Under the pieces are notes generated by a model. That model was not told the DNA's origin. It was given only the letters and a program-made list of their open reading frames with translations, and did no database searches. 64,000 nucleotides of DNA from Trichosphaerium sp. ATCC 40318 (lineage: Eukaryota > Discosea > Flabellinia > Trichosidae), in contig JALMLS010000520.1 in NCBI GenBank assembly GCA_038496445.1, forward strand, positions 186,001-250,000. Reading direction: 5' to 3'. Shown here piece after piece: positions 44,374 to 56,367 of the stretch; positions within the stretch are counted from its first letter, which is position 1; every line of letters begins with the position of its first letter. The translations under genes were made by a program, and so were the position numbers.

Positions 44374-46944
44374 ATGATCATGGCCACATCTCATCACGTG
44401 CGTATTGTATTAATAGTAACCGTGTTATCCTTTAAATAACAGTAATATTGACACTAGTCTCATAGGTTATCGTAATAGTGATACTGCAGGCATTGTTATT
44501 TAGTTTCGCCTCTTCTCAACCTTGGAACGATTTACAAGCAAAAGTTGACGGATATATTTTATTACCTGGTGACCCTACATATGAATATATAAGGTATTTA
44601 TTAATATTACTACATCAGTTTATCCTTACGCTAATTTTTCGAATCCGTTTTTCCGCGTGAGTTGGGTCGCTTGTGTTTTTGTTAGTAATTTTGTTATTTT
44701 TAGATCTAAAGTACTCTCGTTACCGAACGATGTACCTCCAGATCAACCTAGAGCTATTATACAACCTTTATCAACGCAAGATGTTAGTGAAGTTATGAAG
44801 TTTGCCAAAAATCATAGTATTCCACAAGTAACAGCGCTTGCAGGCACGTGACTGTTTTGAGAATCACTTTTTTTTTTTACTCTTCCAGATTTTTTTTGTA
44901 ATTGTTTGCTTCTTTCGGCTTACTTCCGTTTTTTGATTTCCCTGTATAAAAAAATGAGCTAATAGTAGTGTTACCTCTTAGGTGGTCACTCTCCCGATGG
45001 TTTTTCGTTCCCTACCGATGGCATTCAAGTAGATTTTTCCCTTATGAAAAATTTTACTTTAGACACTATGAACAAGCACGCTACTATTCAACCAGGTAAG
45101 AACGAGTCGTTGTGGTTTGGTAATGGTGTAGCTAACTTGTTTACGTAGGTGTTTTTTCGGGTAACATCACAATCGCTCTCAATGGTACAGGGTTAGGTAT
45201 ACCCCAAGGAGATTGTCCAACAATAGGTCTTGGTACGAGAACATTTTCCAAAGTCACGTGCGCTTTTGGTTTTAATTTTTTTCTTTAGGCGGATTTTTAT
45301 CTTATGGAGGGTATGGAGCGCTCTCTCGAACACAAGGTCTAGGTATTGACGCTATTCTTGAGTATGAACTTGTTGTTGCGAATGGTACTGTTTTAATTGT
45401 CAACAGCACATTAAATACAGATTTATTCTTCGCTCTTCGTGGTGCGTTGCCAGCTTTTGGAATAGCCACGAGAATAAAAGTGAAGCTATTTGACATATCC
45501 GATTTTTTTGGCGGAATTCTCCTATACGACGTACCTGAAGCGAATGCTTCGTCTTTTCTCAAGGATTGGTATAATACGATAATGAATACAAGCGATCTTA
45601 TTGATGACCCAAATTTTATGACACGTGTCAATACGAGAAAAGCTTTTGGATTTCCTTCTTTTCTTAGAATGACAATTGCTATTATGTTCTTTGGTGATGA
45701 TTCTGATGCTTTAAAAAAACAGAGACTGATGCCTTTGATTGATATCGATAATATAGACTTTTATCCACAATATAGGGTACAAGGATTCGATGATTTAATG
45801 CCGGCAGATTACTACAATTTTCATCTTTGGAACTTTGAAAGCTTCTTGTCAAGTGTTCAGTTTTTTTCTAATCTTCAACCTTACTATCGACATGGTATGC
45901 TTTCAAATGAACGAATGAAGTCACCTGGTACTATAGATAGCGTTGTTGATATTTTCGTTTCTGGGTTTGATAGTACACAACCAGTGACGTTTGGTCAAGC
46001 TGGAGAACTGGGTATTGTTGGCGGACAAGTCACAAATATTCCTAAAAATGAAACATCTTTCTTTGCCAGAGATTTTGATTTCGTTTGGGGATGGTGGACT
46101 TCTTATAGGACTACCACAGAATTCGACGCTGGAAGACAATATTATGATGGATTGGCGTCATCTCTAACTACACTATCTCAGAACAGAGGGTTTTATGGTA
46201 ACCTCAATACAATCAAGTTCTCGAGGGAATTTGATGCTCTAGGTATGTGTCTCCCTACCTTCCTTCTTTAACAGACTCTTACTTATTCAGGCACTAATAT
46301 CCCTAAACTCGAATCGATTAAAGAAAAGTGGGACTCAGATAATATGTTTTCACGTACATGGGACATCACACCAGGTGTAGGATGTACGAAATGATTTTTT
46401 CTGTTCTTTTTATTACAACTTAATCATGTTTTTAAGTGCGTTGTGCGTCTTCTTGCAAGAGTACTCTCGTGTTTTATCCTCATTACTACTTTGGATTTAC
46501 GATATTCTTGAATCAGTCTATAGAGTTTGGCGACTTGGATATTAATAGTTTCCTCTCTGTTGATTTGTACAACCCAGAATTGGATAATATTTATTCAAGT
46601 ACTTATGAATACTGGGACGGATACTGGACACCTCACTATCACAACGGAACGTTAATAGTATGTGAACGATACAGAGTTAACTTAATGTCATTCTAACGTA
46701 AATAACGTAGCATTGGTCATACTATGATGGATCGCGATATGTTCTTTTAAAGAATGTGCACACCAGTACACCAAAAATAATTGTTTCGGTTAGTGGTGAT
46801 GCAGCCTCCCTCTGCGGCTCCTTGCCGTTGACATTCCCGGTATATGTTAGGATAGAAACTGGAACTGAACAATGCGTACATGCTACTTTTACCGATGGCC
46901 TTAATACACATTTTGCGTTCATGGCAGAAAACACGTGCGATTGA
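44374..46944 (+). CDS. Secreted berberine-bridge-type FAD oxidoreductase
   Basis: ATG 44374 opens MIMATSHH. A phase-0 intron leads to a hydrophobic signal segment (VILQALLFSFASSQPWN). The FAD-binding PCMH fold follows: RAIIQPLSTQDVSEVMKFAK, then GGHSPDGFSFPTDGIQVDFS, whose His is the usual 8-alpha FAD link. GDCPTIGLGGFLSYGGYGAL comes next, whose Cys is the second link in bicovalent members. A large exon (about 45290-46240) carries the substrate domain. The BBE motif appears as WDSDNMFSRTWDITPG. An additional Cys-containing C-terminal extension (SVSGDAASLCGSLPLTF, TGTEQCVHATFTDGLN) ends at TGA about 46942-46944. Such enzymes oxidise sugars or secondary metabolites with O2. The substrate is unknown. 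Confidence 0.82.
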
Positions 46945-48039
46945 CCGGAAGATGGAATTTTTTTTTGTACTTTTAAATCAATGAGAATAAAACATAGCAG
47001 TTGTTGGACTTCTGCATCTAGAAATTAAATACAATTCAATTAACTAGCCAGTATTCATGTCAAGTATTAGTGACGTCTATTCTGTTACTAAATTGTTTAC
47101 AAGTCGGATGCCGGATGTGAACTTAAAAAGATATGACACGAAAAGGATGTGAAAGAAGTCATTATAAGAGTGCAAGAAATATACATTACTGAGAGCGAAT
47201 ATAATCTAGAATTTACGTGTAAGTGCTTTGCTCTTACGCTTAATTAGAAGTTCCCTTAGCTCAGAAGGGAGAGCGCCAGGCTTCATCCAGGCGGTCGTGA
47301 GATCGATACTTACAAAGTTCATATTATTTTCGAGAATTGTGTTTATAGTGTACTTTACGGCAGCAAAGGCTTAGGTTTAGGAACCTTGACCTTCACACAT
47401 CAGAAAAAAACGTTTTATTTCATGGAAGCAGCAATTGAATAAGCCCGTACGATTGATACTTATTTTTCTGCTTTGCTAACACTCAGTTGTTGAGGAAATG
47501 TGTTATTGATGCTAAATACCTCCCATCTTTAATTCGGAGGCGATGTGGCATCTTAAAAATATCGTAAAAAAGTAAAACCTAAATCAACATTGGTTTTAGT
47601 CTCTTCATGTTTTGTCCTCATGCTGTGCTTAGCAAATCATATTGATTATCGCGGAAAAACGCAACCTATCACTTACATTTAATAACCAGTTCCATTTCAT
47701 TTCAAAACGAATTATCACGTGATAGACAAGACAAAAGAAATGTTGTTGGAAGTTCAGAAAATCTCTTGTTAGGCAATAGTCAAAACCGCTAGATATTTAT
47801 TGTGACAAGTACCATTAAATATTACATGATGACAATGAGGTGGAGAAATACCATGCTCCAAATAGTTCTTCAATCGGAGTCTTGCTTTTTTTTTCCACTC
47901 GTATTAATTATTCAGCAATCACTGCCACACAAGCCAACAATAGTAAACACCCCTTGTTTCTACTCCTATGGTTCTGTATCAATGTAGACTGTTATGTGGA
48001 TGCCTTCCTGCGCGAAACAAGAGCCAAATGGCGGTACGC
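46945..48039. other. Intergenic region with a degenerate tRNA-like sequence
   Basis: There is no protein gene with support. The only feature is the tRNA-like stretch at 47249-47320. CACGTG occurs near 47716. Confidence 0.45.
47249..47320 (+). pseudogene. tRNA-like sequence, degenerate
   Basis: TTAGCTCAGAAGGGAGAGC has the box A/D-arm pattern and GTGAGATCGATACTTAC resembles box B with a T-arm. The anticodon stem (CCAGG...CAGGC) does not pair properly and the acceptor ends (AGTTCCC / AAAGTTC) do not match. It is probably a tRNA pseudogene or a SINE head; it does not look like a working tRNA. Confidence 0.45.
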
Positions 48040-49833
48040 ATGAGATTAAGATCAGGCATATTCCGAGCGCTTGTTGGTACGCTGAACTACAACTATATCT
48101 AATAACGGCAGTTTTGGTGTTTATTAACTCGTCAATCAGGTATTTTGAGCGCCGTTATATTCACGTTTTTCTTCCTCACTGTGGCGTTTGATGTATATTC
48201 AGTTAGCGTTTTCAGAAGTAGAGATCAGCTTCTCCAGGACACAATAGCTGTCACTGACGCCATAGCATCAGAAAGGGTATGGGCAACTATCGTTATTGGG
48301 ACTGATGGGCGTTTTGGAAAATCAACTTTTGGTACGAAATGCCAACAAACACGCTTATGTCACGTGATTATTTTCTTACGAACTAAGACCCTGTATTTAG
48401 CAAACCGTACTAGTGAAGTTGATAAGAAGCTGGAAAGACTAAGAAAGGATAGAGACAATACTCTAGGAAATTATGAACGGCTAAATACAGCAATTCAGGC
48501 ATACGATGACTCGGGCATTGTATTTCACCGTGACAAGGTAATAGAACGCCTAGTAGTTCTTTATATTGATGGCACTTAGGTCCTTAACCTTAGCATAAGC
48601 GGAGAGGCGTCGTTGAAATACTACACGACATTAAACAGGTTTTATTTCGATTTTTTGAGGAGAGATAGTTTCACCAATATTGAAGCTTCAAGCAGGCGTC
48701 TGTTAGCGCTTGTACGTATAAATATGGTATGTTTGTGATTTTTTTTCTAATTACTGCGGTGACGTCACTAAGAGATTTTTTCAGCTTCATGAATACTCCT
48801 CGGAAGAACGTGGAGCGTTAAGTTTCCTCATATTAAGCGGTAAACAATAGAATCTGATCAAAATATGGAATACATTTGACTTCTTGTTTAGGGTCTTACA
48901 GAGATGATAGCGTTTATTCTAATATAATACGTATTCTATCTAATAAAGACGCTATTCGTGAGGAACTAGAGTTATTATTAGAACATGATGATGAAGATTT
49001 ATACAACGAAATACTTGTAAGTCAACAGTCTTGTTTACTTTCTCGACTCATTTTTTTGAATAGAATAATTCAACAAATGTTCAAGCAACTAACATAACCG
49101 ATTCGATGAGAACAACTTTATTAGACGCCCATGTAAATAACGCATCTTTTAATCTTAATGTTGGTCATTGGTTCAATAATATGTCCATAGTTGTGGATAT
49201 GATGGAGCCTCTTCACAAACATATTTTGTACGTTTTACTTTTCTCTTTTTTTTCTCTTTTTTTTCTTTTTTTCTGGAATCACGTGGTAAAATATTGTTTT
49301 TATGTATGCGCCATAAATTTTGTAAAGAGATACTCAATTAGTTTTTGTAAAAACATGACTGATTGATTCTTATTTTTAGTGACAAACATGAAGCTTTGCT
49401 CCGAACGAATTTTATATACTTCGTTTTTGCGTTTGTCTTGGCCTTGATTGGTCTCATCATAGAAGTCATTGCGTGTACACTACTTATATACCTTGCTTGG
49501 CCAGTTCTTAAGTTATTTTGGACGATGGAAGGAAAAGCAAAAAAGTAAGAACTCGAAGATTTCATGTCATCTCCTGTTTCCGTACCTCTTTTCTTGTCTT
49601 TGTTAATCACGTTTAGGGTATCAAGTACAAAATCTTCTACAGCGAATAGTACAGACCATGTAATAGACGCTATGCCAACACCAGAAGTGACGCGAACTAT
49701 TAAGAAACATAACACATTAGAACTTGTTATCTCGGATTCTACTGATACAGAAATATCGTCATTACAACAACATACAATAGAAGAACAGGATATGGAAGAA
49801 CAAAGCTCTGAATTAACAACAATGGAGATGTAA
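48040..49833 (+). CDS. Two-pass membrane protein with nitrate/nitrite-sensing (NIT) type domain
   Basis: ATG 48040 gives MRLRSGIFRALV, spliced in phase 1 to GILSAVIFTFFFLTVAFDVY, the first membrane helix. The extracellular part has VTDAIASERVWATIVIGTDG, NRTSEVDKKLERLRKDRD, ASLKYYTTLNRFYFDFLRRD and LHEYSSEERGALSFLILSG, repeated helical segments with ASER and SSERG. This is the pattern of the NIT domain, an all-helical ligand sensor. Potential N-glycosylation sites follow (NNSTNVQATNITDS). The second helix is NFIYFVFAFVLALIGLIIEV. The cytoplasmic tail is Ser/Thr/Glu-rich (STKSSTANSTDHVIDAMPTP) and ends at TAA 49831-49833, with no kinase or cyclase domain. NIT assignment is from pattern, and the ligand is unknown. 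Confidence 0.6.
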
Positions 49834-51024
49834 ACACTTCTTTGTTTGAAAAAAAACTGCCCTTGTCTTCAACAACTACCAATGATGATAGTCTGGACTT
49901 TTCAGAACCGATGGTAAAGCCACTAATGACTTTTCAACTCTGCAAACTCCCTAAAAGCCCAAATGTATTTTATAAACCAGATTTGTTCGATATGTTCCTC
50001 ATTGTCGAAGTTCCACGCGCTATGAACTCTTTTTTTGTTCGATTTTTTATTCTAGCTTTGTTACCATTACCCAGATAGAATCGATCAGGTGATGGATAAG
50101 CTAAACTTAGGATGATTGTGAATGTGTAAGCACTTTAATCCATCAGAAATATTTGATATTAAAGAGCTTCCATACTAGCTACTAGCAAATAGCTTTTTAC
50201 TCTGCTACTTATGCTTTATTTACAGCTATTGTACTTATAGTGAGGTCTACAACGTTGCTTAGAATATGAGACCAGTGTTTAAACTTAGAGCAAGAAACCT
50301 CAGATAACCTCTTTTCCGTGTTGATCATAATAAATACTTGAAGAGGAAACACATCGGGAGAGCTATCATCACCAATATAAACTTCTGATAACTTGCCCTT
50401 AAGAGCTAGTGTATTTGGACGTACAAACATAAAGTGATAAAACTTTGCAGTATGTAAAGTAATAAATAAAATTGTAAACTAATGGTAACGTTCATCGTTT
50501 GTGCCTTGCAGAAATAATGTAAGTGATTTTCTTCAATATTGATTACTAGTGAAGAAAATAGTGTTCTTTGCTACCTTAACACCCGATACAATTAATACTT
50601 AAGCGAGGCTTTAGACATTCTTGTCAGGGTTTGTTGTTTTCATTGCAAGTCTGTTAAACTTAAATGTTATTTATATTTAAGGTGGTTTATTATACCACTC
50701 CCATCGACGTGAAAAACTATCTTTAAGTCAGTAATTTGAATGGGTATCATGTACCAAAAACAATGTTGGTCACGTGTAGTTTGAAGAAAACAACAGTCCC
50801 TCGTTTTCTTGAAATTGCTTGAACTGAAGTGTTGCATAAAAAGAAGGCAATTTAGTCTGTCTTTTGGTGAATGTATCGACAACTCAAGGTCTTTAGATTG
50901 CAGGTCGGACAGGAAGAGTTTACTATTGAACACAAGCATTGATCAACTTTGCTACTGTTCTTTTACGCATCGATTAGTGATGCAGAAAACAACAAAAAGC
51001 AGTTTGTAATTAGCTTGCTTCAAT
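49834..51024. other. Intergenic region with unsupported minus-strand frames
   Basis: Minus-strand frames at 50667-50939 (starts MLVFNSKLFLSDLQSKDLEL) and 50209-50430 are open. They have no recognised domain and could not be joined, so a small unassigned gene is possible. Confidence 0.35.
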
Positions 51025-51616
51025 TTATTGGATTTCAGCCTCAAGTAGGTCCTTTACTATCTGTTTTTCGTCCTCATATAGTTCCGCACCAGCTGCTTTC
51101 ACAGCAATTGCCCATGATTGCGCCCAAACTTCACCAAAGAAGGCTGCCAAACGCTTTGAGTATCCATACGTTTGTGCCAGCGTGCCATTACCTTCATTTT
51201 CACGCCATGATTTCATGCCACAAGCGTGTGCAGCTCGCCAAACCTTGTACTGATTTAGTACCACGTGATAAATAAAAAACAGAATGTGATACTTTGACTA
51301 CTAAAAGAAAAGGAATGTCATACCTTCGGATTACCAAAAGTGTCGAAAGTCTTTTGTAGTGCTACCGAAGCAACAGTGAACAATAAACCGGTTTCAGTGG
51401 AACCAATCCTAACAGTTAAGTTAAAACCCAAAGTCTGACTGTGTAGAACAAACGTACGCGTTGATAAGTTTTGTCTTTGTTCTGAGGATTTAAAAAGTGA
51501 TTTATAGCCTGGTGTATTGGGTTACTGCAGATTGACAAACTTTTTATAGCCAAACTCGATATAGCTTTTATCTCTTTGTCAATGTCTCTTTCAGTAAGTT
51601 TTATTTCCAGTGTCAT
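51025..51616 (-). CDS. Small hypothetical protein
   Basis: ATG 51616 gives MTLEIKLTERDIDKEIKAIS and SLAIKSLSICSNPIHQAINH. A middle exon reads GSTETGLLFTVASVALQKTF followed by DTFGNPK, and a last exon gives WRAAHACGMKSWRENEGNGT, FFGEVWAQSWAIAVKAAGAE and LYEDEKQIVKDLLEAEIQ, ending at 51025. The three exons have clear splice flanks and compatible phase. The product is about 150 residues, helical and soluble. No family was recognised. Confidence 0.5.
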
Positions 51617-52608
51617 TGTCTTGTAGTTGCTGATTTTATGACTATTTTACAGTTCGTGAACAGGTTCACAGTTCCTGTAGGAAGGTTTCTTTTCAAGAAC
51701 CAAGCGCGCTTACATTGGATAGAAGCAGATAGTTTTTATTTGTATTTTCACTCGTCTTGTTTAGTTCCTGTCTGTTTTATACAAAGAAGTTAATGCCATA
51801 AGAAGGCACCTACCAATGGTTTAACAGGTTGGTCATGTGCTATTTTTGTTAGTTCCTTTCAAAATGAACTAAATTTCCAACCTACCAGCTGAATATTTGT
51901 TACAGTTTCAATAGACCGTGGGAGATGAGCGCAGTATTTTTACCTACAGTACGATCAAACCACAGTGTTCAATACGCTAACAACGAATTAAAAAGGTTTG
52001 ATGTAGTACAAAGGTATCGCATTACCGCCAAACACGGTATGAATACCTCAAACACTGTTTGCTGTATGTCTTACTCCAAAAAATCAACGTACGTGTATAA
52101 CTTACTAGCGCTACGCTAGCGCCTACCCCACGCTAACAAAAGCCCTCTCGCAACATCCAAACACCAAGGCACGTGTAGTAACGCTAAAATCTCCAATAAC
52201 ACCACCAGGTGCTGTAGGCTTTGTAAACGCCGCCGGCGGGTGTCAAATATCAAAATAAAAATTGTTGGTTTGTTAAATCACGTGTTGAATTGATTGGCCC
52301 AATAACGTGGGTTTGAAACGGTTGGATTCGCTGGACAGGCTTGAGGGTCATGTTTAAAAATGTGAGATAAATTAAATCTCTTTTTTCGTAAACTTTGCCT
52401 TCTACAAAACCACGTGTTTTGAGCCCTTGAACATTTTTTGGAAAAGCCTTGCTTACCCTTGGAAATTACCAGTTTTAACTCACCATGGCCTCCAAAGCCA
52501 ATTTTTTTTCCACTAAACTAATCGAAAGTTGTGTTTCGGATAACGAGAAGCTTGTTTTTTTTATTTTCGTTAAGTCGATTCAAAACCTAGTGTCCAAAAA
52601 CAACAACA
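51617..52608. other. Intergenic region, nothing recognised
   Basis: No supported gene. CACGTG occurs near 52171, 52279 and 52411. The frame at 51925-52119 has no domain. Confidence 0.4.
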
Positions 52609-54521
52609 ATGGAAAGCCTCAGGTTTCCAATTAATTTGCAAACAGCTTATGAATACTATCTCCAAAAGCATAATGATGATTTTCAACACGTAAAATCAAA
52701 AGAAACACCCATACAGCGTGATATGTTTGATGCTGACGTCATTTCTGCGATTAATACCGTTCTTGCCTCAGCAGAAGCAGAAATGAAGTCCAAGTTAGCC
52801 GCAGTACTCTCAAACTTTACTAAGGCGCTCCCTCGCTCTACTGACAAGCACAAAGACTCGGTCGCTTCAGAGCAAACTAAAAACGTCTTGCGAACAACGT
52901 ACGTGCCACTCTTACCCACAGAATAAGTTATGACATAGCCATGGCACCTGTATCAAGGCGTTCGAACCAGCAAAGTTCAGTTTTCGTTGAACATCATTTT
53001 GTGTTAAACTAACTTTTTTAGACCAACAGCAATTGGCACGTGTTTATTAGACCTCCCAGTAGAAACTATGTGCTTGATTCTACAATACACATCTACGGCA
53101 AGGTACAGTGCTGCACAGACATGTAAATCATTCGCAGATATTATACATCATGTAATTGGCTATGTCACTGCAAAAGTAAAGCCACATGATGCACTTGCTA
53201 TTCGTCACTACAAAGGTAGGTTGTAACATCTTATACAACATATTTGTAGATAATGATTTGTATATTTACCTTTCTTCTAGGTGTGATGACAAACACTTTG
53301 ATAACTGTTGATGCCATGTACAACAATACAACACATTGGTTTTCAGGATGTAAAAAACTTGCCTTTCTTTATAGTTTAAAAGAAGTTCAACATCTTTCTG
53401 GTATTCACAGTATCGATGTTTCACATACAAATATATCACATGAATCCATCAAAGGGCTTGCTGGTGTACATACAATTAATCTTAAACATACTCCAGCGAC
53501 AAATGAAAGCATTGCGTATCTAAAGGGTGTACATACTATTAATCTTACTTCCACCAAAGTTTCTGATGTAAATGCCCTTCAAGGCGTTCACACATTAGTC
53601 CTCCGTTGTACTTGGATAGACGATGAAGGTATAAAGGAACTAAAAGGTGTACATACAATTGATCTTAGCAATTGTAGCTTTATATCAGATAAAGGTTTGA
53701 AAGGCCTTGTAGGAGTACATACAATTAATCTTCATGGAACCAATGTGAAAAACCAAGGTCTGGCTTACCTAAAGGGTGTACATAGTATTAATGTTAGTAG
53801 CTGCTCAAGTATATCAGATCAAGGTATAAGGGAACTAAAAGGTGTACACACCATTGACCTCTTTGATACCTCAGTATCAGATAAAGGTGTCAAAGCACTT
53901 GCTGGCGTTCATACCATTAACTTGAGTGGCACTAAAATAACAGATATAGGCATTCAAAAGCTTAAAGGAGTTCATATCATCGACCTGGCTGAAACTAAAG
54001 TCACTGATGAAGGAATAAAAGCACTCAAAGGTGTTCATAATATTAACCTGAGTGGGACATCAGTAGCAGATGAAGGTGTGAAAGCGCTTGCTGGTGTTCA
54101 TACTATTTACCTTAGTGGTACTAAAGTAACAGACAAACGCATTCATGCACTCAAAGGTGTTCACACAATTGATCTTTCCAATACTAGTATAACAGGTAAA
54201 ACTCTATCTTCATTGGCTGGTGTTCACACCATTGATCTTTCAAAATGTCCCATTGTTAATGGTCTATCAGCGCTCAAAGGTGTTCATACAATTTACTTGC
54301 AATATACAGACATTACAGACAACGATCTAAAAGCTTTAGCTGGTGTTCATACAATTGATCTAACTGGCTGCATTTCTGTTACAGATAAAGGCGCTATGGC
54401 ACTTGCTGGCAGTCTGCGTAAGATTTCAATTGTTGAATCTAAAATAGGTTATTATACATTAGATAAACTTCCATGTGTAGCGCTTTTTGATGGCCTTGGT
54501 GGCTGGGATACGAGAGTGTAG
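52609..54521 (+). CDS. F-box/LRR protein with GVHTIDLS-type repeats
   Basis: Three exons. Exon 1 (ATG 52609, MESLRFPINLQTAYEYYLQK) is helical, with ISAINTVLASAEAEMKSKLA. Exon 2 (from about 53022) has the F-box CLLDLPVETMCLILQYTSTA followed by AAQTCKSFADIIHHVIGY. Exon 3 (about 53281-54521) encodes about 16 leucine-rich repeats of 22-24 residues with the consensus LKGVHTIDLSxTxVTDEGIKA, many almost identical to each other. The last is KISIVESKIGYYTLDKL. It is expected to be an SCF adaptor with a curved LRR substrate surface (inference from architecture). It is followed directly by a paralogue at 54730, and a broken relative lies at 10497-11317. Confidence 0.85.
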
Positions 54522-54729
54522 TTAGAATCAAGCCCTACTTTGAAGAGCCTTAATTATGCTGCTCAATAAAGTTGTCAAACTACGAATATTTTTTATTCTT
54601 TTGTAAAAATCAATGTGAATACCATTCTGTTGTTCGAATCTTTTACAAATAAATGGTTAAGCTTTTGTAGGTTGTTCTAGAGTTGATTCATGTGGCAGTA
54701 AACTAGCGTTGACTCAGACTTTTTACAAT

Positions 54730-56106
54730 ATGAGAAAACACGTGAGCCCAAATAACGGACCACAACAAATCATGAGTTTTTCTTGTTTATTAGTAGAAAG
54801 CGCACTAGAATATTATCGTAAGCGCCACGCTGAACGGTTCGGTAAAGTAATGGCAATACAACCCCAAACAGTCATGGCAAAGGTAGAAAGTGTAATTTCG
54901 AAGTTAAATATGAGTATTGCATCACAGCTCGATCAAGTTCTTTCAAAACTCTCAGATTCAATTGGTTCTACTCAAGCTAGCCAGTTAACACCTTCATCTA
55001 ACGTTGAATATCACAAGCACAAAAGAAAAGAGATGTACATTAAAAAAAAAGAGTGTAACAGTAAACAACCAATGCCACGTGAAGAACTGAATATTATCAC
55101 TTTTCTCCCACCTGAAGTTATTTCAAATATTCTAGAGTACACAGATCAAAAAGGTAGATTTTCTGTTGCTCAATCGTGTCGCCTTATGGCTGATCTCATT
55201 CATCATGTTGTTGGATATAAACATGTTTATCTCAAGCAATACCAAGATATTTTAAAGATAAGACAGTACGAGGGTATTATGAAAAACACCGTTATTCAGA
55301 TGGATGTGTGGTATATGAATGATGATTCAACAGTATATTCGTTACTATCAGGGTGTTGTAAACTACAACTATCAAGATATAACAGACATATTCTTGACGG
55401 TGATCTGCAAGAAATAGCAAGTGCAAACCAAGTTAGCTTTATGGATCTTTCCGGGGGATCCAGAAGTCTTACAGATGAAGGTATTAAAGCACTTGCTGGT
55501 ATTCATACAATTAACCTGCGAGAGTGTAAGTTTGTGACAGACGAAGGTGTTAAAGCGCTTGCTGGAGTTCATACCATTGACCTTAGCCACTGTATTCAAG
55601 TTACTGACGAAGGCATTAAAGCACTTGCTGGAGTACATACCATAAATCTGAATGATAACTATATGTTGACCGATGAAGGTATAAAAGCTCTTGTGGGTGT
55701 ACATACAATTAATCTAAGGAACTGTGAAAATGTATCTGATGAAGGTATTAAGATGTTAAAAGGTGTACACGAAATTAGCCTCAATTATACTTCAGTCACT
55801 GATGAAGGTGTCAAAGCACTTGCTGGCGTTCATGCTATTGACCTTTCCAATACATTTGTTACGGATGAAGGCATTAAAGCGCTTGCAGGAGTACATACAA
55901 TCCATATTATTGGTTGTGACAACGTGACAGATAAAGGTATCACTTCATTGAACGGTGTTCATACTATTAGTATTGGCAGAAACGTGACAGATAAAGGTGT
56001 TGAAGCATTGGAACGAGTTCATACCATTTTCTTTTCTCATGAAAATACCAACATATCAGCATTGTGTATTGCCAGGCTAAAAAAAGCCTCAGTGAATGTG
56101 ATTTAG
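54730..56106 (+). CDS. F-box/LRR protein, paralogue of the preceding gene
   Basis: A single exon of 458 residues from ATG 54730 (MRKHVSPNNGPQQIMSF). The N-terminus mirrors the neighbour (SALEYYRKRHAERFGKVM, helical). A Lys-rich linker precedes the F-box (FLPPEVISNILEYTDQKGRF and AQSCRLMADLIHHVVGY). After YKHVYLKQYQDILKIRQYEG come about nine repeats such as LAGVHTIDLSHCIQVTDEG and ending GVEALERVHTIFFSHE. It lacks the introns of the upstream paralogue, so one copy either lost them or arose through a retrocopy. A 111-codon minus-strand frame inside it is a shadow. Confidence 0.85.
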   Translation: MRKHVSPNNGPQQIMSFSCLLVESALEYYRKRHAERFGKVMAIQPQTVMAKVESVISKLNMSIASQLDQVLSKLSDSIGSTQASQLTPSSNVEYHKHKRKEMYIKKKECNSKQPMPREELNIITFLPPEVISNILEYTDQKGRFSVAQSCRLMADLIHHVVGYKHVYLKQYQDILKIRQYEGIMKNTVIQMDVWYMNDDSTVYSLLSGCCKLQLSRYNRHILDGDLQEIASANQVSFMDLSGGSRSLTDEGIKALAGIHTINLRECKFVTDEGVKALAGVHTIDLSHCIQVTDEGIKALAGVHTINLNDNYMLTDEGIKALVGVHTINLRNCENVSDEGIKMLKGVHEISLNYTSVTDEGVKALAGVHAIDLSNTFVTDEGIKALAGVHTIHIIGCDNVTDKGITSLNGVHTISIGRNVTDKGVEALERVHTIFFSHENTNISALCIARLKKASVNVI

Positions 56107-56367
56107 GTACTGGCCCAACACTGACAATAAACGTGTTATTCAAGAAATCACGTGTTTTGTTTTACAAAAAAGTCGTCTTGTTTGCAGTTCAACAAGATTG
56201 AGCTTATGAATGATGGTCACATTTCAACTAATACAAGTATTTGGCCTACAAAGTCGCTCAAAGTCTACAACACGTGGACAAGCAGCTTTACACCTCAGTC
56301 GGGAAATACTAGCGCCTGCTTGACACATTCAACATCCATTTGGAGCGTTGGAAGAGATTTTAGTAAA

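Noticed and set aside
55372..55704. 110-codon minus-strand frame
   Set aside because: Shadow of the LRR gene at 54730, with no domain of its own.
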